Positions 1 through 7,853 of a DNA stretch of 8,008 nucleotides are shown piece after piece (positions within the stretch are counted from its first letter, which is position 1; each line of letters begins with the position of its first letter). A program made the position numbers and the translations under genes. Below the pieces are notes generated by a model, which saw nothing but the letters and a program-made list of their open reading frames with translations, made no database searches and was not told the origin of the DNA. This DNA is from Burkholderiales bacterium (GTDB taxonomy: Bacteria > Pseudomonadota > Gammaproteobacteria > Burkholderiales > Burkholderiaceae_D): NCBI GenBank assembly GCA_016197345.1, contig JACPVY010000340.1:1-8008 (forward strand), in the 5' to 3' direction.

Positions 1-600
1 AGTGTTTTCGCCATTGCACGTTGTTGCATGAGGTTGCCATTGGCATCGTAATCGTGCCGCACAAAACCCCATTCACTCGTCGCGCCATTGTAGGTGCGTA
101 AGCTCGCCGTCACCGTCAAACGGTTGGCGGCATCGTAGCGCATCCTTTCTTGGCTATTGCTCGCGTTGATGGTATCGGCTTGCGCTAGCCATGCATTGAG
201 ATCATTGCGCGGCGTGGCGGAAACCAAGGTTTTGCTATAGCGCGTGCGGGATACTACATTGCCATTGGCATCAAAGCTTTGGGTGGTGACCTGCCACTCT
301 TCGGTGCCGTTCGCAGGTTCTGCGACGGCGGTGAAGATGTTGCTCAGATTGCCGTTAGCATCATAGCTAAAGCGTTGCCGCTTGCTGCCTGCCAATGAGG
401 CGGCGTTAAACTGCGCCAACATATCCGTTTTGCTGATGTTGGCGGCCAGGTTGAGCACATCGAGAGATAGCAGTTTGGTCGTTTGCGAAAGAGGGCGACC
501 AGCAGCATCCGAGGTTTGATACACCGTCATGTAACCGAGTGCATCGATGTTAGCAAAAACACGACCTGCTTCGTCATACACCACGCGGCTGATACGGTCG
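1..600 (-). repeat. Higher-order repeat, copy B (cut by the window edge)
   Basis: This is the second copy of the block at 2014-2610, with the same order of motifs: RVFANIDALGYMTV, a linker, SKRQRFSYDANGNLS, EEWQVTT, ANGNVVSRTRYSKTL, DLNAWL, SQERMRYDAANRLT, a W-containing strand and QQRAMAKT at the very edge. The duplicated unit may continue outside the window. The match is seen at protein level by eye; DNA identity was not computed. Confidence 0.7.
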
Positions 601-3600
601 GCCTTGGTGTCAGCACCGAGCAGCGTTTTGATATTCGCAACGGTGGTATTCGCGCTATTCAAGGCGCTCACGTCAAGCGCGACCGCATGCTGCACGGTGG
701 CCGTGACCTGTCCCAAGGCGCTATAGCGTTGCTCGGTGACATAGCCGAGCGGATCTATCGTGTAGGCGAGGCGACCCGCAGCGTCAAACACGAAGCGGGT
801 GCTACGCTCATCCGCCGAGCCAGCGGCATCGCTACGCTTGATAACATGATCAAAGGCATCGTAGGCATAGGCCGTGGTGATGCCTACCGCCGTTGCACCG
901 CCGTTGCCACTGATGACGGGTGGACTGGTTTCGGTCAGCTTGTGGCCCGCCGCATCGTAGGTATAAGTCCAAACCACACCGAGTGCATTTTTCATGGAGA
1001 GGCGCCGACCTAGCGCGTCATAGGTGTAGGTGACGGTCGCTTTGTTCGCATCCGTGCGCGTCAGCACATTGTCTTGCGAATCATAGGTATAGCTGGTGAC
1101 TTGTGCGCTACTTGCTTCTTGCAGCACGATTTGCGCTAAATCCGCTTCTAGCGTGCTGCTATTGCTCAAGTCGTGGCGTATTTGATAGGCCAAACTCTGC
1201 TGCACGCGGCCAAAGGCGTCGTAGCGGAACTCGGTAATCGCCCCCATTGCATCGAGCGTGAAGCGTTGACGACCTGCTTTGTCGAACACAGTACGCTGAA
1301 TTTGCATCTTGTCAGCCGCAGTCGGTAACAATGCTTTCAGCGCGGTGATGCTGATCGTATCGCCGAGAGTAGCGAGATTGACCGCCGTCATATAACGCAC
1401 TTTCGCCACCACATTGCCTAGCGTATCAAAGCGTTGTTCTGTGACGTAACCTAGCCCATCAATCTGGAAGACTGGACGATTTTTGTTATCAAATACCGTG
1501 CGGGTGGTGATGTCCGCCGGATTGGCGGCTGGTGTATAGCTAGCCGCTAGTTCGCCCGATACCGGCGTCAATGTGGCGTACAACACCGATTTGATTTGAT
1601 TGCCCAGCGCATCATAGCTATAGCGCGTCACAGCGCCAACCGCATCGACGCTCACCACGAGGCGATTCACCGCATCGTAGGCATAGCGCGTGGTGCGGTC
1701 GCGCGCGATGTCGGCCACGCCCGCGATCCAGTTATTAAAATCAGCGGCATTTGGGTCTGCTGGTAGCGTACTCGGGGTGAGCAAAGTAGCGTAGCCGGTG
1801 CGCGACTTGACATTGCCATGAATGTCATAGATCTGACTCGTGATCGCCCATTGCGTTTGTGGCGGCACGCCATTTGTGCTGCCTTGTGCCACCGCACTCG
1901 CGATGAGGCGATTTGCGCCGTCATAGCGCAAGCGCGTTTGCATATCTTGCGCGCTCGTATTGCCAGCGATGAAGGCGTTAATGCTGGCGGCGTTGACATC
2001 GGCTGCCGTCAGCGTATTGGCCAATTGCCGACGCGCGACCACATTGCCGTTTTTGTCATAGCTTTGGCTACTGATGGCCCAGATCAATTTGCCATCGCTG
2101 CTGCTGCCTTGCGCGGTCGCGGTGGCGGTTAAGCGATTTGCTGCGTCATACACCATGCGCTGACGGGTATCGCTGCTACTGGTATTGCTAGCCGTGCTCA
2201 GCCAAGCCGCGAGGTCTTTGGTCGGCGCGCCAGAAATCAGCAATTTGCTATAGCCAGTGCGTGAAATCAGATTGCCATTGCCATCAAATTCCTGCTTCAC
2301 CACCTGCCATTGATCATCGCCGCCGGATTCATTCACTGCTTTCAAGATCGCGCTTGCATTGCCACGCGCATCAAAGTAAGTGACTTGGCGCTCGCTATTG
2401 GCATAGCTCATGGCGACGAACAAGGCTTTTAAGTCAGCCTTGGTTGCTGTCAGCGCTAACGCGTTGACGTCGATCTGTCCCGTTTTGGTCGTGCTGATCG
2501 TGACGCGACCAGAAGCATCAATCCCTTGGTTGACGGTGACAGTCCCCGTCGCGTCTATCGTTGCATAGACCCGGCCATCGAGATCATAAACGATGCGTGT
2601 CGTCATATCGTGCGCGGCATCGGCGGTAAAACTACCGGCAATGTCGGTAGCGCTAAACAGTTGATCCCACTTCGTGCTGCTATTGATGAGCGAGCTGCGA
2701 TTGGCGTAATGCGTGGTCTTGATCAAGCGATTATCTTGATCATAGGTATAACCCGTCACCGCCCCTTCAGCATCGACTTCCCAAATTTTTTGATTGTTAG
2801 CGTTATAGGCATAACGGGTTGATTGCAGATAGCCGCTCTCGCCCTTGTTCTGTCCCTTGGCTGAGAGCAGCAAATTATTGGCCTTGTCATAGCGATGGAA
2901 TTCCGCCAAATGGGCACCATCGTTATCGGCTAGTGTGCTATCGACGAATTCAGCTTCGCTATTGCTATAGCTGGTGCTGCCGAGCGCATCGGTCTTGCTG
3001 CTCATGTTGCCACGGCTATCGTACTCATACGAGGTCGTCAGCTTCAGTCCGTCCCTATCTTGGACGATGCTCTTGACTAAGCCGCTCTTATAGTATTCCG
3101 TGACGTTGACAATATTTTTCGGATCGGTCACCGTCAGCACTTGGCCCTGTGCATTATAGGTATAGCTCGTGATGAGATTGAGACCATCGGGATCGAAGGT
3201 CTTGGTCGCCACGCGATTAGCCGCATCATAATCAAAACGTGTCACCTTGCCATTGGCGTCCACCGTGGTTTTGGTCAAACCAGCATTGTCGTAAGTATTA
3301 CTGCTTTGCACACCGAGGCGGTCGGTGACAGACTTCAGTTTGCCATTTTTGTCGTAGGCGTAGCTGGTCAGATTGCCATCGCTATCGCTGATCGACACCG
3401 TTTCACCGTGGCGATTTTTGATCGTGGTATGCACCACGCCTTCGCTACTCGTCATGGTGAAGCTGCGCTTCGCCGTGTCGTAGGTGTAACGCATGACACC
3501 CGTGCCGATGCCATCGGTTTGGGTCAAGACGCGCTCAAACGCATCATAGCTAAACGTGGTCGCACCTGCGCTACCGGCTTTGCGGCTGATGGCGTGGCCT

Positions 3601-5633
3601 AGGCGGTCATAGCCAATAACGATGCCATTGGCATTGCCATCGGCTTGGGTCGTAACGCGACCAAACGCATCGTAAGTCGATTGTTGCACCACATTGCTGT
3701 CGTTGAACAAGGTGCTAGCGGTTTTTAGGCCGCGATGATCGTACTGGAATGTGCTCTTGATATATTCGCTGAGCTTGGTCTTTTGTAGATTCGTTTCCTT
3801 CAGCTCGCCAAACGCGTTGTACACGTTCTTATGATGAAAGCCCATCGCATCCACTTGATCATCGATTTGCCCCAGCGCATTGTAGCTGGTAGTGGTGATG
3901 CGATCATCGCTGCTAGCCAGCCCTTGCAAGAGCGTGGTCAGGGTGGCATCGGGCTGGCCGCCATTGAGTTTGGCCAGATCTGTTAGCGCGATCCGCTTTG
4001 CGAACTGCGTCGTTTTTTTGATTTGATTAAAGCCGTTGAAATCTTGTTGCGTCACTTCGCCATTGGCGTTGATAGTCTGCGTTAGATTGCCATTGGCATC
4101 GTAATAAAACAGAGTGCGATTTTTGTTTTGATCGACCGTGCTCACGCGCCAGCCGTTTTGGTCATAGCTATGGGTGATGCCATAGCTGTTCCAGATCGCT
4201 GTGATTTCGCTCGGCAAGGCAGCGCGTGCCACGGCGGCTTGCAACGCCACCGCGCCTTCTGCCGTCAATTCATTGGTAATCCGGCCCGCTCTGTCACGTA
4301 GCACCGTGCTGGTCGCACGTTCGTCTTCCGTGCCTAGCGCACGGCGAGTTTCGATCACATTATCGTTGGCGTCATAGCTGTAGCGCGTAATCGTGCCGTC
4401 TGGCGCGGTTTCGGTCAGCAACTTATTCGTGGCGGTATAGGTGTAGCTGGTCAGATGGTCGTCACCATCGGCGACTTTACCGAGATCAGCCAGATTCGCC
4501 GCGTTTGGATTGCTGACGGCTTTCGCATAGCGCTTGCGACTAGCGACATTGCCGGCCCTATCGTAGCCGATTTCAGTGAGGTAATTTTCACCATCCACGG
4601 TGGCAACGAGTTGCCCTTGCGGATTGTAAAAATAATGCTGATGAATGTCCTTCGCGTCGAATGCCGGACGCATGCTTGCCACCGTGCTGCCATTGCGTTT
4701 CAGCGCTGGCACAGCGTTGCTATAGGCAATCGTTTCCAACAATTGCCCGGCGCCGTCATAACGGTATTCGGTCAGATAACCTTCTGCATCGAGTTTGCCT
4801 AGCACTTTGCCATCGTTGTCGTATAGCGTGCGGCTAGCGCGGTCATCCGGCGAACTCGCGATCGTATCAGCCAAATTGGCTGGCGGTAAACCATTCAAAA
4901 AGGAGGCAACATTGGCCAGCGTCGCCAATTGCGTCACACCCGTTAAGCGGGACAGACCATCATAGCTATAGCGACTCACTGCGCCTGCCGCATCGACGGT
5001 GGCGGTTAAGCGTCCTGCTTTGTCATAGATATTCCAACTGCAGCGATCATCAGTGCTGATGCTGGCAGGGCGCACCGCATCCACCGAAACGTCGAGCGGT
5101 TTGCCATTGAAGTCTTTAATCAGGCCAACATTCACCGCAGTGGCGTAGCGAATGGTTTTGACCAACTGATTATCGAGGTTATAAACGTATTCCGTCAGAT
5201 AATTATTGCGGTCGATATCACCCACCTTGCGCCCAGCGGCGTCGTAGAGGCGATATTCACTTTGCCCATTCGGGTAGCTGCTTTGACGCAAACGACCATC
5301 GGCATCATAGACATTGGTCGTTTTACCCAATACAGTCGCATTCGGGTCTGTGAGCGTTTGGCTCAGCACAGCACCTGCCAGATCATAAACCGTGGTGGTC
5401 ACGCCACCATTGGCCAATTGCATCGTGCTTTGATGCTTGGCGTCGTCATAAGAGGTGAGGGTGGTGCGGTTCAGCGCATCGAGCGCATACACCTGTCTTC
5501 CCAAGCCATCGTATTGGTAGCTGGTCTGGCGATTGAGGACGTCGATGCTCTGCCGCAATTGCCCGGCTTGATCATAAACATACGTCTGCACCGCATAACT
5601 AGTATCTTTGATGCACTGCGAACGGTGCTGCCC
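1..5633 (-). CDS. Giant RHS/YD-repeat protein, continuation in the -1 frame, partial
   Basis: This frame is open from just after a TAA at 5634-5636 to the left edge, about 1,870 codons with no stop. YD motifs occur throughout in the same phase, for example YVYDQAGQLR at about 5570, YDRAGNVAS at 4560, YDSRGNMSS at 3018, YDKNGNV at 2055 and YDAANRLT at 132. It continues the protein begun at 7105. The first in-frame ATG is only at 5423, inside a YD unit and with no clear ribosome site, so an independent start is unlikely. The segment alternates between short YD repeats of about 21 residues and long units of 60-75 residues, in which a YD-x-x-G-R-x hairpin is followed by a linker resembling the T-A-V-N-x-x-x-L inserts of large RHS proteins. 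The conserved RHS core and C-terminal variable region are not reached. Roles in contact-dependent toxicity or as a surface protein are possible from the family, but neither is shown here. Confidence 0.9.
1281..2160 (-). repeat. Tandem long YD units between the two higher-order copies
   Basis: Successive units carry YDAANRLTATATAQGSSSD (Asp codon at 2145), YDGANRLIASAVAQGSTNG (1920), YDAVNRLVVSVDAVGAV (1674), FDNKNRPVFQIDGLGYV (1488) and FDKAGRQRFTLDAMGAI (1281). The spacings are 225, 246, 186 and 207 bp. The first two are especially alike, and both are followed by W-A-I-(S/T)-SQ and a YD-x-x-GNV hairpin, which suggests a fairly recent tandem duplication. The linkers contain repeated D-x-N-A-A and A-W/N-W-I-A patterns that may be helical. 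Confidence 0.7.
2014..2610 (-). repeat. Higher-order repeat, copy A (about 2.01 kb period)
   Basis: This block encodes about 200 residues in the order RVYATIDATGTVTV, a Lys/Asp/Leu linker, SERQVTYFDARGNAS, DDQWQVV, GNGNLISRTGYSKLL, DLAAWL, RQRMVYDAANRLT, a W-containing strand and RRQLANT. The same order recurs in copy B at the left edge. Asp codons of matching YD motifs lie at 2583 and 573 and at 2145 and 132, offsets of 2010 and 2013 bp. The copies are diverged but clearly related, so this looks like an old internal duplication within the gene. Confidence 0.7.
2770..4440 (-). repeat. Short YD-repeat array of the RHS protein
   Basis: This central stretch mostly holds short, classic YD repeats. 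Examples are YDANDNVIETRRA, YDQNGWRVSTVD, YDANGNLTQTINANG, YDAFGRVTTQAD, YDKNGKLKSVTDRLG, YDNAGLTKTTVDANG and YDSRGNMSSKTDALG. Many neighbours are about 20-22 residues apart, as expected for the strands of an RHS shell. Two longer linkers interrupt it: an Ala-rich one near 4200-4270 and one near 3900-4000. I saw no cysteine-rich, transmembrane or catalytic-looking insert in this region. Confidence 0.75.
4560..5573 (-). repeat. Long-linker YD units of the RHS protein
   Basis: Within the RHS gene, four related units follow each other: YDAAGRKVGDIDRNNYLTEY (Asp codon at 5241), YDKAGRLTATVDAAGAV (5022), YDNDGKVLGKLDAEGYLTEY (4818) and YNPQGQLVATVDGENYLTEI (4623). The spacings are 219, 204 and 195 bp, or 73, 68 and 65 residues. 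Each has a YD hairpin, a D-A/G-x-x-x-LTEY strand, a second YD-like hairpin and then a variable linker of the R-Y-A-x-A-V type. Short YD repeats lead into the block between 5573 and 5250. This is a longer repeat class than the standard 21-residue YD repeat. Confidence 0.75.
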
Positions 5634-7105
5634 TTAGTCCACGCGGTTAAAGCGGTTTCGGTAGGGTCTGGCGTCGTGTTATTCACCAGATAGCTAATCG
5701 CACTAGCGCGCATCGCTCTGTCGTTGTAGCGATATTCCTGCACCCGGCCTTCAGGGCTGACGATAAAGCGCAGTTGGTTCAAGCTGTTATAGACATAGCG
5801 CGTGGTCAACGGCAGGCTGGCTTGCGCGCTACCACTGCCATCTGGATCGGGCGTCAGATAGCGAGTTTCCGATAGCAGATTATTCGTCACCAGATCATAG
5901 ACGCGGGTGATGGTATTGCCCGCCGCATCCCGTTCTAAGATGCGATTACCGTTCGCATCATAGTTATACGTGGTTTCCAGCCCAAGCGGGTCGCGCACGA
6001 GGGACACGTTGCCGTTGCTATCGTATTCAAAATGCGTGCGTTGGCTGACGCCATTAATTGCGGGCGCTTCCAAATCGGTGAGCTGTCCCTTTACGTCATA
6101 GGTGAGCACCGTACTCTTATTGAGTGGATCGGTGACTTTTGTTTTGCCGCCAGTGAGATAGTCAAATGTCGTCACACGACTTAAGGCATCGGTGACAGTC
6201 TTCACGCGCTGTTGCGCATCATAGGTGAAACCAAGATAGCTGCCATCGCTTTGTGTGATCGATGCTAAGCGATTGCTGCTGCTTTCGTAGGTGTAGGTGG
6301 TGGTATAGACGATGTTATCGGTGATCGAATTATCGTCTGGCGTCAGGTCAGTTTTGACTGTCGTCAGCCGATTTTGCGCATCATAGCCGTAATAAACGCG
6401 TATCCATTCCTTCGATTTGCCGTTGATTGATAGGCCGTAATAGCTCAGATTGCCGTTGCTATCGTAGTGGCAGACGACATACTCGGTTGAACTGCTATAG
6501 AAGATTTGATTCAATTTACGGTCGCTACCATAGCTATAGCGAACGCGCTCACCGCCGGAGTCGCCAGACGACAGAATCATGCCGCCGTTATTGGCGAGAT
6601 CGTAAATTTCGTACTTGCCATTCTTATCTTGGCCGATAGCGCCTTCACGCTCGTCGCGCCAGATCCATTGCAGGTTGGCCATTTTGCGGATGGTTTTATA
6701 GCCGCCATCGCCATCGGTCGAAATATACAATTCGCGCGTTGTATCGTAGCGATAAATCGTCGCGCTACCATCGCTATCAATGCGCGTAATCGTACTATTG
6801 GGCTGGTTATAGCTATTCATCATATCGACCAGACGCTTAGTCTGCCCGATTTTCCAATTCGGCCCATTGCCGTCAGTGAACGTGGCTTGCGAATTGTAGG
6901 TGCGGCTCAGTTCCAGATCGCTATTGCCAACACCGGCCAGAAAATCATCCTTTTCTCGCACTACAAGATTGCCGTTCGCCGCGTTGATGATGACGCTTTC
7001 CTTGGCATTGCCATTTTGCGCATTACCGACTACGCCTGCTTGACCAAGAATACCGAGGGAGGTGTTGAGTGTCCCAAGACCACTGCCGCTAACGATTGCA
7101 ACCAT
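5471..7105 (-). CDS. Giant RHS/YD-repeat protein, N-terminal part (ends in a frameshift)
   Basis: This is the start of an RHS-family protein. YD repeats in this family build a hollow beta-strand shell, and many members carry a toxin at the C-terminus. The ATG at 7105 follows AGGAAG at a suitable distance. Residues 1-75 form a Gly/Asn-rich start (MVAIVSGSGLGTLNTS, then INAANGNLVV and LSRTYNSQ) of the kind seen at the head of large proteobacterial YD proteins; I see no signal peptide or membrane segment. From about residue 115 there are repeats such as YDSNGNLS, YDAQNRL, YDAQQRV and YDANGNRI, often spaced near 21 residues, with G-x-x-T/D-x-x-G linkers. The sequence stays RHS-like to about residue 490 (TPDPTETALTAW). 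The last 45-50 residues are out of frame: they are rich in Arg, Met and Ser, have no YD motif, and end at the stop at 5471-5473. The real protein continues in the -1 frame. The family call is firm; the function is inferred. Confidence 0.9.
   Translation of the reverse strand: MVAIVSGSGLGTLNTSLGILGQAGVVGNAQNGNAKESVIINAANGNLVVREKDDFLAGVGNSDLELSRTYNSQATFTDGNGPNWKIGQTKRLVDMMNSYNQPNSTITRIDSDGSATIYRYDTTRELYISTDGDGGYKTIRKMANLQWIWRDEREGAIGQDKNGKYEIYDLANNGGMILSSGDSGGERVRYSYGSDRKLNQIFYSSSTEYVVCHYDSNGNLSYYGLSINGKSKEWIRVYYGYDAQNRLTTVKTDLTPDDNSITDNIVYTTTYTYESSSNRLASITQSDGSYLGFTYDAQQRVKTVTDALSRVTTFDYLTGGKTKVTDPLNKSTVLTYDVKGQLTDLEAPAINGVSQRTHFEYDSNGNVSLVRDPLGLETTYNYDANGNRILERDAAGNTITRVYDLVTNNLLSETRYLTPDPDGSGSAQASLPLTTRYVYNSLNQLRFIVSPEGRVQEYRYNDRAMRASAISYLVNNTTPDPTETALTAWTKGSTVRSASKILVMRCRRMFMIKPGNCGRASTSSIARPATNTMAWEDRCMRSMR
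5574..5633 (-). other. Frameshift junction (-1) inside the RHS gene
   Basis: Upstream of this stretch the minus-strand frame has codon low bases at positions of form 3n+2. Downstream, the RHS-like frame has them at 3n. The downstream frame is closed by TAA at 5634-5636, and clear in-frame RHS sequence (YVYDQAG) has resumed by 5571-5582, so the shift lies between these points. One base appears to be missing relative to a continuous gene. The only short homopolymers are GGG at 5631-5633 and AAA at 5607-5609. The latter gives A-AAG in the upstream frame, a weak slip site rather than a classic heptamer. A sequencing or assembly error, a true inactivating deletion and recoding all remain possible. 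Confidence 0.85.
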
Positions 7106-7109
7106 AATT

Positions 7110-7115
7110 CTTCCT
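7110..7115 (-). promoter_or_regulatory. Ribosome binding site of the RHS gene
   Basis: On the minus strand AGGAAG precedes the ATG at 7105 with AATT between them. It is the best Shine-Dalgarno match near any start in this area and supports the choice of start codon. Confidence 0.7.
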
Positions 7116-7140
7116 GTGTTGTGCTGAGCTATGACTAGCT

Positions 7141-7149
7141 ATTATTCAA
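7141..7149 (-). promoter_or_regulatory. Possible extended -10 promoter of the RHS gene
   Basis: The minus strand reads TTTGAATAAT here. That is a TGn element followed by AATAAT, which matches the -10 consensus at five of six positions. It would start a short leader of about 30 nt before the RHS ATG. No good -35 box lies at the right distance; instead an imperfect dyad, CACAC-N6-GTGTG at 7165-7180, occupies that place and could be a regulator site. This rests on motif reading only. Confidence 0.35.
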
Positions 7150-7507
7150 AATGCCGAAATGGGACACACCCGCGCGTGTGCCAAGCTTTCATCAATTCGA
7201 TGCGAGGACTTCGATTGGTTTATACCCGTTGCATGAAGGGCGCTAGATGGGACAGATCTGCGCTAGAACGATGTCCGACAAACAGGAGACGGCAAGCACA
7301 TGCACAAGAACATGGCTGCACAAAGGTAGAAATGGCACGAACCGACGCAAAGAAACGGCGGGATAGTAGCAGAAAAATTGCCGCACAACAAAAGTCATTA
7401 ACAAATAGAAAGAATTAAGTCGATAAAATTGCAATATGAAATCAATTTCGTTTGGGAAACTATTTCATTTGGGCGTAACTGCAAAATGCTGGGAAGGCTT
7501 GATTGGC

Positions 7508-7537
7508 TTGACAGAAAAGTGCAGCAGAGGTCATATT
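7508..7537 (+). promoter_or_regulatory. Possible sigma-70 promoter facing the gene at 7854
   Basis: A perfect TTGACA at 7508-7513 is followed after 18 bp by CATATT at 7532-7537, which matches TATAAT at four of six positions. Transcription from it would start near 7545 and give a leader of about 300 nt before the ATG at 7854. The -10 element overlaps a perfect short dyad (7529-7541), as a repressor-controlled promoter would. No experimental or comparative support is available. Confidence 0.4.
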
Positions 7538-7541
7538 GACC
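7529..7541. promoter_or_regulatory. Perfect dyad GGTCA-N3-TGACC over the putative -10
   Basis: The arms GGTCA and TGACC are exact inverse complements around a three-base centre. The site sits on the -10 region of the possible promoter at 7508-7537, so it is a candidate operator. A 13-bp palindrome can also arise by chance, and the regulator is unknown. Confidence 0.3.
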
Positions 7542-7574
7542 CAATTCTTTTTGGCTATCGCTCTTCCTTAAAGT

Positions 7575-7591
7575 TTGCACCGATTGTGCAA
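7575..7591. promoter_or_regulatory. Dyad TTGCAC-N5-GTGCAA
   Basis: Two exact six-base arms surround a five-base centre, about 30 bp downstream of the presumed transcription start. It could be an operator or a small hairpin in the leader. I cannot assign it to a regulator family. Confidence 0.3.
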
Positions 7592-7620
7592 GCGTGCGCG
7601 AATTTCTAGGAACAGAAAGG

Positions 7621-7674
7621 GGCAGTTCTAACATGACAACAAGGCTTGAAGAAAGTAGCAATGTTAGAACTACC
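7621..7674. repeat. Near-perfect 14-bp inverted repeat with 26-nt loop
   Basis: The left arm GGCAGTTCTAACAT (7621-7634) and the right arm ATGTTAGAACTACC (7661-7674) are inverse complements except for one C/T difference, which would form a G-U or A-C pair depending on the strand. Eleven bases are uninterrupted. No T-run follows on either strand, so it is not a standard terminator. It may be an RNA hairpin, a regulator site or the remnant of a small mobile element. Confidence 0.6.
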
Positions 7675-7709
7675 CATATGCAGAGGTGCTGCAATACAGG
7701 CAAAGGCTA

Positions 7710-7744
7710 AACGAATCTAGCGCCGCCGCTGCTAGCGTTATTTT
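7710..7744 (+). terminator. Weak terminator-like hairpin
   Basis: CTAGC (7717-7721) pairs with GCTAG (7731-7735), and AACG (7710-7713) can extend the stem with CGTT (7736-7739) across a three-base bulge. ATTTT follows. The stem is short and has an alternative fold (AGCG with CGCT). It lies in the presumed leader of the gene at 7854, so it could act as an attenuator or mean nothing. Confidence 0.22.
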
Positions 7745-7843
7745 GGTGATTTTGCCGACTCACGCCATCATGCAATGTGGCTATACAGTAGGATCTTGAG
7801 ATGCTATTCACTCTTCGATTAACTTATCTATTAACTCAATTAC

Positions 7844-7849
7844 AGGTGA
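7844..7849 (+). promoter_or_regulatory. Ribosome binding site of the gene at 7854
   Basis: AGGTGA lies four bases before the ATG at 7854, with the AGG core about seven bases away. This supports the start of the partial plus-strand gene. Confidence 0.55.
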
Positions 7850-7853
7850 AATC

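Larger units (their letters stand above)
7116..7853. other. Divergent intergenic region without a convincing gene
   Basis: About 740 bp separate the start of the RHS gene from the plus-strand gene at 7854. ORFs here lack family resemblance and good ribosome sites. The middle (about 7380-7680) is more AT-rich than the RHS gene. It holds several palindromes and a consensus-like -35 box, listed separately, which suggests a regulatory region. A 57-codon plus-strand ORF at 7436-7609 is noted as a finding but not supported as a gene. Confidence 0.6.

Noticed and set aside
1667..1999. Minus-strand ORF of 110 codons, and a similar one at 4451-4693
   Set aside because: These are alternative-frame readings inside the RHS gene. 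The correct frame there has YD motifs, while these have Arg/Met/Ser-rich shadow sequence.
1..5573. CRISPR-like regular repetition
   Set aside because: The regular spacing comes from protein YD repeats in one open frame; the DNA repeats are diverged and there are no identical direct repeats with unique spacers.
483..5693. Several plus-strand ORFs (at 483, 1818, 2526, 3141, 4455, 5262 and others)
   Set aside because: All lie opposite the continuous RHS frame, share the low-stop antisense effect of its codon use and resemble no protein family.
6506..7138. Plus-strand ORF of 210 codons antisense to the RHS gene start
   Set aside because: It is a mirror of the RHS coding sequence, rich in Ile, Ala and Val from reverse-read YD codons. 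The minus frame has clear RHS motifs, so this is a shadow.
7131..7418. Plus-strand ORF of 95 codons, very basic
   Set aside because: No ribosome site, no recognisable domain, and it starts over the RHS leader. The composition looks like random reading of intergenic DNA.
7621..7674. Rho-independent terminator
   Set aside because: The stem is AT-rich, the loop is long and no T-run follows on either strand.
7398..7703. Minus-strand ORF of 101 codons with a hydrophobic start
   Set aside because: The hydrophobic stretch is short, no convincing ribosome site was seen, it covers the palindromes on the opposite strand, and no family resemblance is visible.
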